Below, piece by piece: positions 1-11,176 of a stretch of DNA of 64,000 bases; the first letter of the stretch is position 1, and each line of letters opens with the position of its first letter. The DNA is from Hippasteria phrygiana (lineage: Eukaryota > Echinodermata > Asteroidea > Valvatida > Goniasteridae). Where the stretch lies: contig JAZGUH010000198.1 of NCBI GenBank assembly GCA_037893225.1, forward strand, positions 558,001-622,000, written 5' to 3'. Below the pieces are notes generated by a model. The model searched no databases. It saw only the letters and a program-made list of their open reading frames with translations, and was not told where the DNA came from. The position numbers were made by a program, and so were the translations under genes.

Positions 1-1562
1 GAGCTAGGCTTGGAGTTTCATTTTCCGAAGTTGAATCTGCTTGGGAAAATGGACTATAGCAAAAAAAGAATAAATGGCAGGGAAACAAACAGAAAGACAT
101 GTTCAGATTTCCATTTAGAAAACGCATGTACATGTGAATGTACATTTTATTTAATCTTGTCTGAAAAAATTAACTTCATCATGTCTTGCTTTCAAGGGGA
201 AAGACTGCCCAGTGCTCCAGAAAAAAACATCCCACTGATACATTTACTCGGACTCCTTGAGTAAATATGTAACTCTTTTCCCCCACATGCAGAACTCTCA
301 CAGGGATGAGATTCTTCCGACTTTCAAATTAAGTTCCGACATTTTAGACTTTCAGACATATTTTTAGAAAGCTGGCTTGATTATGGTATCAGATATTTCA
401 ACACCAATGAAGTTGAATGTGTTCTGAAATATAATAAAAATGCATTTCTTCCTAATATTTTTCCTGTCTCATGTCTTTCTTTCTATTTATAAACCAAAAA
501 TCACATGCAGTAATATGCCGTGCATGATGATGCCACGCACATGCCAATCGACCACGAAATGAAAACATCGCATCACCCCCATGAGCTGAATCCAACGTGT
601 CCGTCGCACAACGCACACACAATACATTTTTTAACATTATGCATTGTGCAAGCATTCCGTACCGTAACCAGACCATAGCAATATATCGCCTCGGACGAAA
701 ACGATGCCAAAACTGGTGATTGAACATCTAATTTGAAAGCTAAATTTTGAACGCTAAAATTAATCTACCCAATGGATGATGACTAGAGGCTGATGGCCTA
801 CTTGGGCCACCTGACAATAAACATACCCTCCCCCGCTGCCCGCTCCCCCGCTCATTGTAATCTTAAGGTGGAGCGCGCGCATACTGCGCAATGAGAGCCA
901 ACATTGACTTTGGGAAGCGGGGTGGGGGCGTAACGAGATTTGGCCGGGATTGTAGGTACTTAACCAAGCACGTAGTGCTGGAGTCAAAATAAAAACATTT
1001 TATTAAATACAGATAAGGAATAATAATATTTTCACAAGGATAGAAATGTACATACTAGCATTTCTTTCTTTCTTCAAATAACACTACCATCTGTCTGAAC
1101 ATTACCAAATGTGTGAATTGAAATCTTTTAAAAACTACCTGATGAGCCTTTACTTCTCTTTTTTTGTTGCTAGATCCTTTATTTGCTTAATCACATTGTT
1201 TATGGGTATCGCCCAACACAGTGCCAAAAGGCCACTCAAGGTTTGGGCTACAAAAGAAAAGAAACAAATCACAGGGATAGAAGGAATCTATTCACATTTC
1301 ATTTGAATTGTAAAAGATTATAGGTGGAAGGGAAGCAGGTTTTACATGTAAGGAGTTTCAAAGAGGCAGTATGAGGGAAACAAATTTGAAGAGTATCTCA
1401 CAATACTTGCCTTTGGAACAACAGTAAAAGGATGTGATTGGATACGGGGAACTAATGATGAAAGGGCACTGGAACACCTTCCATAGGAACAAAAGTGTAA
1501 ATATTACAAATTGTCACAATTTTCACGAAAAGCATGTTTTTTTTGTTTCTTATATGATGCAG
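1..1562. other. Upstream intron sequence, no feature seen
   Basis: AT-rich non-coding sequence upstream of the first visible exon. Short open frames on both strands lack domain matches or paired splice sites. The preceding exon, which must end in phase 1, was not found here and probably lies outside the window. Confidence 0.5.
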
Positions 1563-1727
1563 GATATGGGGCAGAGGGAACCCCCCTCTTTTGTGTTGGT
1601 CATTGTGTTCCCAGAATCTCAGGAATTCTTTTCAGAGGTCTAGGGGGGATGTGTTTAGGTAACAATAGTCTGAAGAGTGTATAGGGTACTATAGGGACAA
1701 AAGGGGAGTACCCCTCTGCCCCATATC
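1563..1727 (+). mobile_element. MITE with GATATGGGGCAGAGGG termini
   Basis: A 165-bp element bounded by the 16-bp inverted repeat GATATGGGGCAGAGGG and its complement. A second copy at 54299-54418 shares the interior (about 85% by eye) but lacks the right terminus. No clear target duplication. Confidence 0.65.
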
Positions 1728-1812
1728 GTGCTGGGTATATAACTACATGTACATGCATTAAGAACCCCCTTCAACATGATTCTTTAAGTTAAATCTATCT
1801 GTAAATGCATTC

Positions 1813-2239
1813 CAGGCTTTCAAGTATTCCTACTTTTCCTACTTTTTCCTACTTTTTACCTTGCTCCTACTTTTTTTCTTGAAATTCCTTTTTTCCCCTA
1901 CTTTTTTGTCCCACAACTGCAAAAAATGAAATCTCATTGAATATTTTATTATAACAGTGTGTCATATAAAACTCACACAATGAAGGGCTTGGGTGAAGGA
2001 GTACTGCAACTTTACTTCTAAGAGCTCAGTTGAGGATGATGCACAAAGGTTGTGACTGGAGAACATGCCAAATGAGGCTTGTGATGCTGAGGACACAGCT
2101 AGTATTAACTACTCCTGAGCCCGCAAAAGTCCTACTTTTATCCCGAATTTGTCCTCCAAAGTCCTACTTTTGTCCTGTTTTTTGGATTTTTTTTATTCCT
2201 ACTGTTCTACTTTTTCACCTGGGTCTGCTTGAAAGCCTG
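1813..2239 (+). mobile_element. CAGGC-terminus element, poly(CCTACTTTTT) family, copy 1
   Basis: A 427-bp element with termini CAGGCTTTCAAG / CTTGAAAGCCTG and direct 6-bp flanks GCATTC on both sides (1807-1812 and 2240-2245). The interior is rich in tCCTACTTTTt on both edges. Related copies lie at 3600-4030 and 10740-11176. It has no coding capacity, so it is non-autonomous; hAT-like by terminus type, but this is an inference. Confidence 0.75.
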
Positions 2240-2508
2240 GCATTCATTACCATTTCACAGTGGTTAATTAGCCAAAATAATTAGTTAAAGATACCTGTCC
2301 CTTCATGAAAATAACAATCCATGTTGTCCTGCTTTTCATGTTGAAATAACAGCCCCTTGCATACTGTAATTAACAAATTATTTAACTTCTACTCGTGGAA
2401 TAAGTTAGAATGAACAAGTACGGTGTTTTTAAATTGTCAATTTCTGTCGTGCCCGTGTTTTTTTTTTAAGTTACAAATGTCACAATTTACTACTGTCTGA
2501 TATTTCAG

Positions 2509-2644
2509 ATGAGCAGCCACCAAGCTTTGATGGTGTCTGCCCACAGTCTGTGACAGAAAAGAGTGAATTTGCGTCCACCTACCAGATTGTGGACTTCAAT
2601 GTACCAACTGCATCTGATAACTCAGGAAATGCTGGCGTTAGTAG
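2509..2644 (+). CDS. Exon 1: HYR domain 1, first half
   Basis: Preceded by tatttcag and followed by gtaagt. Enters in phase 1 (two bases complete a codon) and leaves in phase 2. It encodes the start of a hyalin repeat (HYR): an acidic-P-P-x-F start, then the VCPQSV turn, then VDFNVPTASDNSGNAGVSR, which matches the family pattern of an aromatic/hydrophobic strand, P-x-A-x-D-N and a Gly-rich loop. HYR domains are Ig-fold adhesion modules of secreted and cell-surface proteins. This is the only HYR in the window divided by an intron; the other three are single exons. Residues 1-45 of the partial protein. Confidence 0.9.
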
Positions 2645-2784
2645 GTAAGTTTAAAGAACTTCTTTTTACATGAATCGGATATGTTTAATGTTGCGTTCCT
2701 CAAATCCATGCAAGTATCAATATGTGTCCTCGCCTTGCTTTCGTAGTTATTGTGAATACATGAAGCATCAAAAGTCAAGACTAG

Positions 2785-2880
2785 GGTCGTGTCCGAATTA
2801 CTTGGCTACGGCTGGATATCACGCACACGTCTATGTAGCGGCTGCAGCCACTTTCCATAGCCAAGTAATTCGGACACAGC
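2785..2880. mobile_element. 96-bp MITE with TGTCCGAATTACTTGGCTA termini
   Basis: Inverted termini share TGTCCGAATTACTTGGCTA, with GGGTCG versus GGCTG at the outer edge. The flanks read TA on both sides, compatible with a TA target duplication. The termini resemble those of ISL2EU/PIF-type MITEs; the superfamily call is tentative. Confidence 0.65.
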
Positions 2881-2981
2881 CTAGTATAAGGGGATTCAGT
2901 TTTAGATGCAGAGGGGAACCCTGGGGAACACTTAGTCATGCTCAAAACCCATGCAATCAGGTAGTGAGTGAAAACCCAATA

Positions 2982-3157
2982 CAGTCGAACCCTGATAATA
3001 AGAGTACTGTTAATACAACATCCTGCTTATAACAAGGACAAAAATAGGTCCTGAGTCTTTGTTTTTCTTTGTTTTCCATTACTGATAATACAAGGTACCT
3101 GTTATAACAAGGTAAATTGTAAAGTCCCAATGACCTTGTTATAAAGGTGTTCGACTG
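2982..3157. mobile_element. Pogo/Tigger-like MITE
   Basis: A 176-bp element bounded by CAGTCGAACcc and ggTGTTCGACTG, with TA on each side. Subterminal motifs of the ATAACAAGG type sit on both arms, as in pogo/Tigger-related non-autonomous elements. Confidence 0.65.
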
Positions 3158-3338
3158 TACAAACAGTGCACCTGGACTTGAATCAAACTGGGTCACCATA
3201 GGTGGAAGTTGAGGAAAGAACCACTACACCTCCCAACCAGACCTCCTAACAGAAGACACTCTTCCTTGGTGAACATGGAAGGTAAAAGACCCAGTGTTGA
3301 ATACCAGTAATCGATCTTACTAATTATTTGAATTGCAG

Positions 3339-3457
3339 ACAAGTTGGTGTTCTCGGCCCTGGAAGTAGTTTTCCTGAAGGTAGAACTACGGTCACGTACA
3401 CTGCAACTGACCCGAGCAGTAATTCAGCACAGTGTGATGTTATTGTCACAGTTGTTG
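3339..3457 (+). CDS. Exon 2: HYR domain 1, second half
   Basis: Acceptor aattgcag, donor gtatga, entering in phase 2 and leaving in phase 1. The join with exon 1 restores an Arg codon (AG|A). It encodes the C-terminal half of the HYR: GPGSSFPEG, then TTVTYTATDPSSNSAQCDV, the family signature (G-S-x-F-P-x-G-x-T-x-V-x-Y-x-A-x-D ... C). The usual G-N before the Cys is S-N here. Together exons 1 and 2 give 85 codons, the normal HYR length. Residues 45-85 of the partial protein. Confidence 0.92.
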
Positions 3458-3599
3458 GTATGACAATATGTTGTTTCTTTTTCTCTAAAAAAACAATTTC
3501 TCTATTTTTCCCTCTTCCCCAGTCACATCTCTCTTTGTTCTTGTGGCTGTTTCAACAACTTTATTCCTCATCAGCTGTCTTTCCCTGTTTCACCCAGCT

Positions 3600-4030
3600 C
3601 AGGCTTTCCAGTATTCATACTTTCCCTAATCTGTATCTTTCCTAAATTTTTTACTTTGCTCCTACTTTTCATACTTTTTTCTTGAAATTCCTATTTTTCC
3701 TACATTTTCCTACTATCTTTTGTCCCACAACTTCCAACACTGAAATCTCATTGGATATGTTACACGCTGTCATAAAAATCACACAATGAATGCCTTGGGT
3801 ACAGGAGAATTGGAATTTTACTTGCAAGAGCTTAGTTGAGGATGGAGCACAAATGAGGCTTGTGATGCTGTGGACATGGTGAGCATCAATGAAACCAACT
3901 TCTGAAAGCCCGCAAAAGTCCTACTTTTATCCTGATTTTGCCCTCCATAATCCTACTTATATCCAATTTTTTTTATAATTTTGAACCTACTATACTCCTA
4001 CTATTTCACCTGGGTCTGTTTGAAACTCTG
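3600..4030 (+). mobile_element. CAGGC-terminus element, poly(CCTACTTTTT) family, copy 2 (degenerate)
   Basis: About 430 bp, colinear with 1813-2239 but with a decayed right terminus (TTTGAAACTCTG) and no recognisable target duplication. An older copy of the same family. Confidence 0.6.
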
Positions 4031-4540
4031 CCATCATTTCTCTTTAAGCCTAGTTTTTCTCTGTCCTCATCATGCTCTGTAATGTGTTCTCTTGTTTCTC
4101 TTGTTATGTTGAACTTCGCTCTTGTACTTCGCACTCTTTGACCCTTCTCCTCATCAGTGTACCAGGGCTTGAAATGAATGATGGCCACGACGGCCAGTGC
4201 CGTCGTTGCCTTTTTACTGGCTGGGTGCCCCACAAAAAAATCTGTCTTCACGGCCAGTTTTGCCTTGCCCCAATTAGCCGCCGTGCCTTTTTTGCAAAAA
4301 CATCCATAAACCTATTACAGTCACTACAATCCTTGATTTCATTTGTTTTTACACACATTATATTTCGATGTCATGCCAGCCCAATCCGTGTTCTTAAAAT
4401 CTTGCTGCACATCATCACCTAAACGCCGACTATCGAGGCAGCGCGTACTGAATCACACCGGGTAACGGTGTATACATTGTACACAAACTGAATCTGGCTT
4501 TGGGAGTCCCCACTACAGCGTATATGTACACATACCAGTG

Positions 4541-4640
4541 TTGTAGTTGAGACCTTCATGTCCGAGACCGAGACCAGCTCTTTTGAGACCGAGACTTTTG
4601 CAGGCTGAGACTGAGACCGAGACCGAGACCAAACATGAAT
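4541..4640 (+). repeat. GAGACC-rich dispersed repeat
   Basis: Starts with aGTGTTGTAGTtGAGACC and continues with irregular GAGACCGAGACC units. A copy in the other orientation lies at 22150-22295, ending in GACTACAACACTAGT. Probably one end of a dispersed element; its other boundary is not clear. Confidence 0.5.
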
Positions 4641-4810
4641 AAAAATGTATGGTGTTGAAGCTGATTTCCCTCACGGAGTTTTGTACCCTGCTTTAAATTA
4701 AAATGTTCAAAAAGATAACTTCCCGCGGATGATAATTTGTGCTAATGACTCATATGAGGGTTCATCTTATACAAAAAATTCCAAAACAAAAAATCTAGTT
4801 GGAGTCGGCT

Positions 4811-5033
4811 TCAACCCTTTGCATACGGAGGACGCCACATGGCGCAAAAAAAAAACAGTGCCACCAGGCCGGATGACGTCTATAGACGCCATTTTCTGCA
4901 TTTTCAATCCATTGTTGGATTATTGTGTTTGTTACGCTTAGCTGCACAAGCCTTTTGTGTCCGTTTCGCTTGGCTGCAAAGCCAACACGGCACCCCGGCT
5001 CTTCACCGTATATTACCGTACTCAAGGGGTTAA
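4811..5033 (+). mobile_element. TTAA-flanked MITE, family A, copy 1
   Basis: Termini are AACCCTTTGCATACGG and CCGTACTCAAGGGGTTAA, an inverted pair on TTAA (left site decayed to TCAA). Nearly identical to 26840-27060 through the interior, which contains ATTTTCTGCATTTTCAATCC. TTAA targets and TTAACCC termini are typical of piggyBac-type non-autonomous elements. Confidence 0.75.
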
Positions 5034-6022
5034 CAAGGACCATTATGCAAGATAAACATGTACATGTATATAAATATAATTTGGAACTTGCATTTTAATT
5101 AATCTTCAGACTGAAATAGAGTACCGAAGTCTGACGTCAGTTGCCGCGGCAATGGTTCCAAACACATGCAGTTTAGAATGTATTCTGGTTCCAAACATTG
5201 CATTGATTGACGTCCTCACTTCGGTACTCTATGGACTGTGGACATATGTGATTTCCTTTTATTTTGAAAATTGGGTAACTTCCTGCAGTAAGGGTGGTAC
5301 TCTTATAAGTACATGTAGACAGTCCATGTGGAACCACTTAATACTGCACATTTTACTGTCACATCCAATCATCTGTCCACACGATGGCTTCTCACTAAAG
5401 CACCATTGAGTATCTGCATTCTCATCCCGCTCCTCACAAACTGTTAATTTCCCTATATATCTAGCCTTGCTAGTGTAAGCTCTTTAGCATACGAAGAAAG
5501 AAAATGTGATATACTACAAAACTGAGATAAACCACGGCCATAAACAAATCAAGAGAAAATTCAGCCGGTCCTGTACAAAAAGTAGTCAGAGTGCAACGGC
5601 TCGTGCATGGTTGTAGTGCGGTCGATGAACTTTGACAACGTGCTTGACCTCGAACATGGCGTCGTGGTTGGTTGTCAAGCCGGCGATGACGTCAATGCAT
5701 AAGGTTTATATTCATTACGCCCGAATATAGCTGATGGGACGGATGCAAGTACACTGCAGGGCGTAAGAAAAAATACAACATTTCAATATTCTCATTTAGC
5801 CTCCTTGCCCTTTCTGCAGATATAATTTGGCCTTGGTGCCCTCCATAATTTGGCTTCATTCAAGGCCAAAGTGGCCTTGCTCTAAAAATTACGAAATTCA
5901 AGGCCTGGTGTACAATTTGTCAGAAACTCTTATCTCCATCCTTGTGCTTCTTTTTTACCTGTCTGTCACCAGTGTGCTTTTATTTGTCTACCACCGGTTA
6001 TCAACAGATTTGTGTGTTCTTT

Positions 6023-7081
6023 CTAAGGATGGGAATTTACGTTTAATTTGATAAATGTTTCGCAAAACTTTCCGGTAGCGTTTAAACATTTAAACGTTTA
6101 GTCAACACTTGCAAAAAGGCTGCCGCCTGTCCAAGCATTTGTGCGGTTACTGCGGTCAGGTGGGTTTGCATATGCACCTGTTTCAGCCAGCTGAGAATTC
6201 CAATTGGCAATGTCTCCATATGGAAGGAACCACAACCAATGACGTATTTATTTGCTGGGAACCGCCTCATTTAGTTGGCTGAAATATTATCATCACTGTA
6301 CATCAAAAAACACCCCCATTAACTAGCGGCACATCCTCCAAGTCCAGTGGCCTACAGCTGAACCCAAATACATGTATATACTTTGTAATAAACAAGAGAC
6401 ACAATTTGAGCAATGGGGCTGTCAATCATTCTCTGGGAAAGGCTTTTTTGGAGTTGGGATTTTATTTGGGCATTTTTTTTCAAAGACCGTGGAAAACTTT
6501 ATACGAAAAAATGAGCTTGGAAACTGAAATGAAATTTCACCCGTTTTGTGCATGCACATGGATAAACGATTCAGGGGATATTGCCAAGTCCAAATAATTT
6601 TCTTTTTTTCGTATTTAGAGGTTAAAACTGGATTGAGAAAAGGCCCGGTATTAATAGCCCGGTATTAATAGCCCGGATTTTATGCTAGACCAAATTTAAC
6701 ACATTATTTTAATCAGACTAACACTAGGAGGTAGGAGAGCCGTCCGCGCCGAGCATTAATCTTGGCCCAGCGGAGTATTAAAAACATCAAACACAGACAA
6801 TTGTATACACTGTGTATCATTGATACAATAGATAGTTGCCCGTCATTGAGAGATGTCTCAATTAAACTTTTTGGAATGTGATCAAGTAGTAAAGGCTTTG
6901 TAAATTAAATAAATTTACAAAGATCGTAGATTCTTTGTAAATAAAACTTGAAGGTAGATTGCGTAAATACAAGGTCCCATTTTTGAAATTTGAGTTCTGT
7001 TTAAACGTTTGGGAAAATTTCTAAACGGATTTGCATTTTTTTTCGTTTAAATGTTTAAACGTGTAAACGTCCCATCCTTAG
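6023..7081. mobile_element. Element with CTAAGGATGGGA termini
   Basis: A 1.06-kb stretch bounded by CTAAGGATGGGAATTTACG and CGTCCCATCCTTAG, with TTCTT directly next to both ends. The subtermini are rich in tTTAAACGTTTaa. No transposase is recognised. The terminus style is hAT-like. Its right end lies 10 bp before a remnant of a duplicated sushi exon. Confidence 0.6.
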
Positions 7082-7091
7082 TTCTTGCCTT

Positions 7092-7141
7092 CAGGGCACT
7101 GCTGTGAGAGAATCCATGTTCCAACCCTAGGTTGTATTGTA
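7092..7141 (+). pseudogene. Truncated duplicate of the start of sushi exon 3
   Basis: The bases from tcaggg through ttgtattgt align with the acceptor and first ~45 bases of exon 3 at roughly 70% identity, including an AG and the core CTGTGAGAGA.TCCA. The frame would read C-C-E-R-I-H-V-P-T, against R-C-E-R-L-Q-A-P-T in exon 3. The match stops there; an imperfect repeat of TGTGYCATACTGTATGTCACCC follows. No donor or remaining Cys are present, so it is a dead fragment. Confidence 0.6.
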
Positions 7142-7266
7142 CCTCCACCATGTGTGTCATACTGTATGTCACCCTGTGTGCCATACTGTATGTCACCCTG
7201 TGTGTCCTTATTTGTATCCCCCCAAAAAGTAACCATCTCACCCAGCGTTTCTCTTCTTTCCCCCAG

Positions 7267-7458
7267 TGTATCGCTGTGAGAGACTCCAAGCTCCAACCTC
7301 CGGTTCTATCCTCTGTGACCATACCAGTCCCATCGCTGGTACCCAGTGCAATCTAGAGTGTAATACCGGCTATACTCTGAGTGGATCACCAGCTAGGATC
7401 TGTCAGCTGACTAACGATGACACGCCATACTGGGACGGACCAACCACTGTCTGTACAA
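7267..7458 (+). CDS. Exon 3: sushi/CCP domain 1
   Basis: Acceptor tcccccag, donor gtaagt, phase 1-1, 64 codons. It encodes one complete sushi (complement control protein) module: six Cys (RC-ERL, ILC, TQC, LEC, RIC, TVC), the CNTGYTLSGSPARIC core and a Trp in YWDGP before the last Cys. Four Cys are the sushi standard; the extra pair (ILC...TQC) is the six-Cys type also known from selectin repeats. Sushi modules form elongated beads that mediate protein-protein contacts outside the cell. Residues 86-149. Confidence 0.93.
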
Positions 7459-7643
7459 GTAAGTACTTGTAGTCTGTCTGTGTGCTGTAAAAGTTAAATC
7501 AAGCTGACCTAACGTTTCAAACTAGTTCTTTTTTTAAGGCAAATGACAGTTGTACAAGTAATAAACAAGTATGGGGACACATAAGCACTAGCTCCCTTGT
7601 TCCTTAATCCCTCTTTCTGTTTCTCCATCCAGCACTGCTTGCT

Positions 7644-7683
7644 TGTGTGTCCCCCACGTTTATTGCTTGTACCACTATCATTT
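7644..7683 (+). repeat. Left part of a Penelope-type terminal repeat, interrupted by an insertion
   Basis: Aligns with 51701-51740 (gtgtgt.ccc.ac..gttt.tt.cttgtac...tcattt). The match resumes at 9940, immediately after the 2.26-kb element 7684-9939. Confidence 0.6.
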
Positions 7684-7845
7684 CAGGCATGCAACTTTTC
7701 CGCGGATCCGCGGATTTCCGCGTTTTTTTGAAATCCGACCGTGCAAAAAATCCGCGCTTCAGCTCGTTTCCCACCGTGCCGACCGCGGAATCATCCACCA
7801 ACATGACCAATATTGCTAGCGCACATCGTCTGGCTCCGTATTTAT

Positions 7846-9110
7846 GGCTTTTCCGACAGTCAGTCGGAAAAGGCCTTGTTTTTGTTCGGATTTTTTTTTT
7901 TTTTTCTTCTTCTTCTTTTAGTTCCGACCAAAATCCCATAGACTTTGTACACAAATGTTGTCGATGGCACTTTAGCTCTTAAAAAACCTCAGATCTTAAC
8001 CAAACTTACCTCAAACATAGAACCTAAGCTGACATACTTTGTCGAAGAGTGACGTCATGATGACGTCATCACCTGTCACGTGACGTCATCTTAAAGGTGC
8101 GTTTTTCAAAGGCCCATATCTAGAGAACAGTAGGTCCAATTTCCTTCAAACCTGGTATGTTGGTAGGCTAGCTCGTGTTATAGATGCAAATTGGGGTGAC
8201 GTCAAGATGACGTCATCATACGATTTTATAGTAATTTTTAAGTTTTTGAACTTCAAAGTTTCTTCAAGCTATATCTCATCAACAGAACATGCTAAATTAA
8301 AAATTCTTTTTGTAATAGCTTTGTTAGCTTCTATATTCTTTCACATAAATGTAAAAAATGTGTGACGTCATTATGACTTTATCAAAAATGTGCTTTTTGG
8401 AAACACATATAAGGGTACGTCCGATCATCATAAAAATTGGGAGGTAGGTAGATAGTGCCACTAGCATGTAAAATCCAAAGTGACGTCATGATGACGTCAT
8501 CGGCTGATTTTCTATGAATTTTTAGTTCTATCCAAAATCCCATAGACTTTGTACTCGAATTTTGTAAGTGGCACTTTGGTCACTAAACAACCTCAGATCT
8601 TAATCAGACTTGACACAAACATAGACCCTAAGCTGAAATTGTATGCCGAAGAGTGACGGGGTGATGACGTCATCACGTGTCACGTGATGTCATCTTAAAT
8701 GTGCATTTTTCAATGGCCCGTATCTAGAGAACCGTAGGTCCGATTACGCTCAAACGTAGAATGTTGGTAGGCAAGCATTTGTTGTTGATGAAAATTGAGG
8801 TGACGTCACGATGACATCATCATACGAAATTATAGTAATTTTAAAGTTTTTGAACCTGAAAATTTTCTTTAAGCCATAATTCATCAACAGAACATGCTAA
8901 TATCGAAATTCTTTTTGTAATAGGTTTGTTAGGTCCTACATATGTAACAAAAAATGCAATATATATGTGCACCATCATAATGACGTCATCAAAGGCATAA
9001 TTTCTCGTAAGACATGTAAATTGGTAGGTCAAATTGTCATGAAGCCTGGTGGGTAGGCAGACTTGTCACAAGCAAGCAAAAAACGCAGTGACATCATAAA
9101 AAAATAATGC
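7846..9110 (+). repeat. Hairpin-headed, TGACGTCA-rich repeat (two ~600-bp units)
   Basis: Begins with hairpin GGCTTTTCCGAC-AGTCA-GTCGGAAAAGGCC (7846-7875), then TTGTTTTTGTTCGG, a T/CTT-rich run, then two tandem units about 600 bp apart; CAAAATCCCATAGACTTTGT recurs at about 7929 and 8531. I count eleven TGACGTCA palindromes between 8050 and 8985, often as pairs joined by TG or A. Inverted or direct relatives occur at 38.2-40.45 kb and 60.0-61.4 kb. No protein-coding frame. Confidence 0.7.
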
Positions 9111-9173
9111 GGAAAAGCCCTATGTTCTGTTCAGCGAAAAGACATAGAGTCCTAGTTTATACATACATTCAAG

Positions 9174-9655
9174 GGCGGATCCAGGGGGGGGGGGGTCCAG
9201 GGGGTCTGGACCCCCCTTTTTTTTTTTTTTTTTAATTAATGTTTTTTTTATATTTTTTTTTATTAATGTTTTTTTTTGGGGGGGGGGACCTGACCTAAAC
9301 TCGGGAATCATTTTGGAAAAACATACAACTGACTTGTCCCCCCACACGAACACATACTTATTAAAGTGGGGGGATATCATATCGTTTGTTCCCCTCCCAC
9401 CCCCACTTTTTGTCGTCCCCGAATAAAAATTGTAGCCTATATTTGATTCTTTAGCTCAGAATAGTTGATTCAATTACTTCAAACTCGAAAATGATGTTTA
9501 ATAATGATGATCTTTTGTTCCCAAAAAAATTGGTTAAAGTGGTCAGAAATTGCCTCAGATCGCACCGCTCGCATTAGTTGGGAGCACAGTATGTCCCCCC
9601 CAACCCCACTTTTAAAGTTGGACCCCCCCTTTGCAAAAATCCTGGATCCGCCTAT
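9174..9655. mobile_element. Element with GGCGGATCCAGG termini
   Basis: Inverted termini GGCGGATCCAGGggg and atcCTGGATCCGCC with poly-G/poly-C subtermini; about 480 bp. Similar termini bound 47009-47395. This is the hAT-like non-autonomous type common in marine invertebrate genomes. Nested in 7684-9939. Confidence 0.65.
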
Positions 9656-9939
9656 GCAACATTACATAGAAAGGTGCAGGACACAGACTCCGTACACATT
9701 CTGTCGCGTACATGTATAGTCTTGCCCTTGTATGAACTATTAAGTGCCCTCAATCGACTAGACTGATAGTCTGGTTCCGCATTTTTTTTCTCGCGTCAAT
9801 GATTACAATACAATACATCGGGATACGGACACTATACCTACATGTACATGTTTGCACGACGTCGTAAGAGCTTCACGCTAGCGCTACGCACTAGCATTTT
9901 ATTTTCCGCGTTTTTGGAAATTGAAGAGTTGCATGCCTG

Positions 9940-10065
9940 TCATTTGCATTTGAGAAAGAACTTGCTTAAGTTTAAAAACATTAGGCCAGCTAGTTTTGCT
10001 GATTTGTATATTTCACGGTCAATCCAGTCAGTTAGCAGTTTGCAGCAGTTTAATAAACCTTTTCG
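9940..10065 (+). repeat. Right part of a Penelope-type terminal repeat
   Basis: Contains TTTGAGAAAG, the stem GAACTT-GCTT-AAGTTt, GGCCAGCTAgTTTTgC.. and gTATATTTCACGGTCaATCCAGTCAG. Aligns with 51736-51855, where the stem is perfect and followed by GAAACGTC, as in the hammerhead-like ends of Penelope-like elements. The family assignment is an inference. Confidence 0.5.
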
Positions 10066-10683
10066 ACATTCTCAATGCATTGTGGGTTTGGAGGCCAAAC
10101 AAACCATGTAATTTATACACAAACCTATGGCACTGTGAACCAGTCTAAATATTAATTGATTTTATGCTAAATATCTGTCATGAGTTGAGCGATACCCTTT
10201 TCACATATCTTTGCATGGAACATAAAGAAAATAATAACCAGAAAAATCCATTTTAAATGGCAATAAAAATAAAGGAAATAATTGGGGAATCCCTCTCAGG
10301 GTACCAGTTACTGATGAATGCAAATTTCTGGAATTAGAACAGCTAATAATGTCACATTATTAGCCAATCAGAAGAGGATTTTTGCAAGCATGACAAAACA
10401 TGTGACCAATGCGACCAATCACGTCCGTTCTAATGTGCTTGCTCTTCTAATGCCAGTTTGGCTGATGCAGTTCCCATGATGCTTTGAGAATGTCGAAAAG
10501 GTTTATTCATTCTCATGCTGTAAAAGTTGAGTTAGGCATATAAGTTGGATGACATTTGTAATCCTTGCAAATTAGCTGAAGTATTACGTACTGTATTAAA
10601 TATATCCATTTCCCATGATGTGTGGAAACAGCAATTAAATGAGCGCCTGATTAAGCCACAAGAAAGAACACTGGGTTTTTATC

Positions 10684-10705
10684 TGTGTGTGTGTGTGTGT
10701 GTGTG
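10684..10705. repeat. (GT)n microsatellite
   Basis: About eleven uninterrupted TG dinucleotides. Confidence 0.9.
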
Positions 10706-10739
10706 CAAATCAAGCTTCTGCATCAAGGTTAAACCTTGT

Positions 10740-11176
10740 CAGGCTTTTAAGTGTCCCTACTTGTCCTACCTTTTCCTAATTTGTTTACCTTGCTCCTACT
10801 TTTTCCTACTTTTTTCTTGAAATTCCTTTTTTCCTAATTTTTCCATCTCACAACTTTTTCCATCTCATTGAATATTTTTCAAACTAGTGTTACACACTGT
10901 CATATGAAAATTACACAATAAAGGGCTTGGGTGCAGGAGTACTGCAACTTTACCTTCAAGAGCTTAGTTGAGGATGGAGCACAAGTGTTTTGAGTACAGA
11001 ACATGCCAAATGAGGCTTGTGATGCTGTGGACACGAGTATCAACAAAAACTCCTGAAAGCTCACAAAAGTCCTCCTTTTATCCTGATTTTGTCCTCCTCA
11101 ATCCTACTTTTGTCATTTTAAAAAAATTGTTGATCCTACTGTTCTACTTTTTCACCTGGGTCTGCTTGAAAGCCTG
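10740..11176 (+). mobile_element. CAGGC-terminus element, poly(CCTACTTTTT) family, copy 3
   Basis: A 437-bp element with termini CAGGCTTTtAAG / CTTGAAAGCCTG. CTTGT abuts both ends (5 of 6 bases of the expected duplication). Interior as in 1813-2239. Confidence 0.7.

Larger units (their letters stand above)
4163..5907 (+). mobile_element. CAGGC-terminus element with GTGTAC target duplication
   Basis: Termini are CAGGGCTTGAAAT and the complement of CAGGCCTTGAATT. Exact 6-bp flanks GTGTAC stand at 4157-4162 and 5908-5913. The subterminal parts (gGCCACGACGGCCAGTGCCGTCG; tGGCCTTGgtGCCCT) are shared with 58320-59156, so the two belong to one family. A TTAA-flanked MITE (4811-5033) and a gaccgagacc-rich repeat (4541-4640) lie inside and are later insertions or expansions. 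No transposase frame is visible. Confidence 0.8.
7684..9939 (+). mobile_element. CAGGC-terminus element with TCATTT target duplication
   Basis: A 2256-bp insertion with termini CAGGCATGCAACTTTTCCGCG and the complement of CAGGCATGCAACTCTTC. Exact 6-bp flanks TCATTT stand at 7678-7683 and 9940-9945. The uninterrupted target is preserved in the repeat copy at 51701-51855. Inside are the hairpin-headed TGACGTCA-rich repeat (7846-9110) and a GGCGGATCC element (9174-9655), so this is a composite. A 136-bp deletion derivative lies at 43852-43987. Confidence 0.85.
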
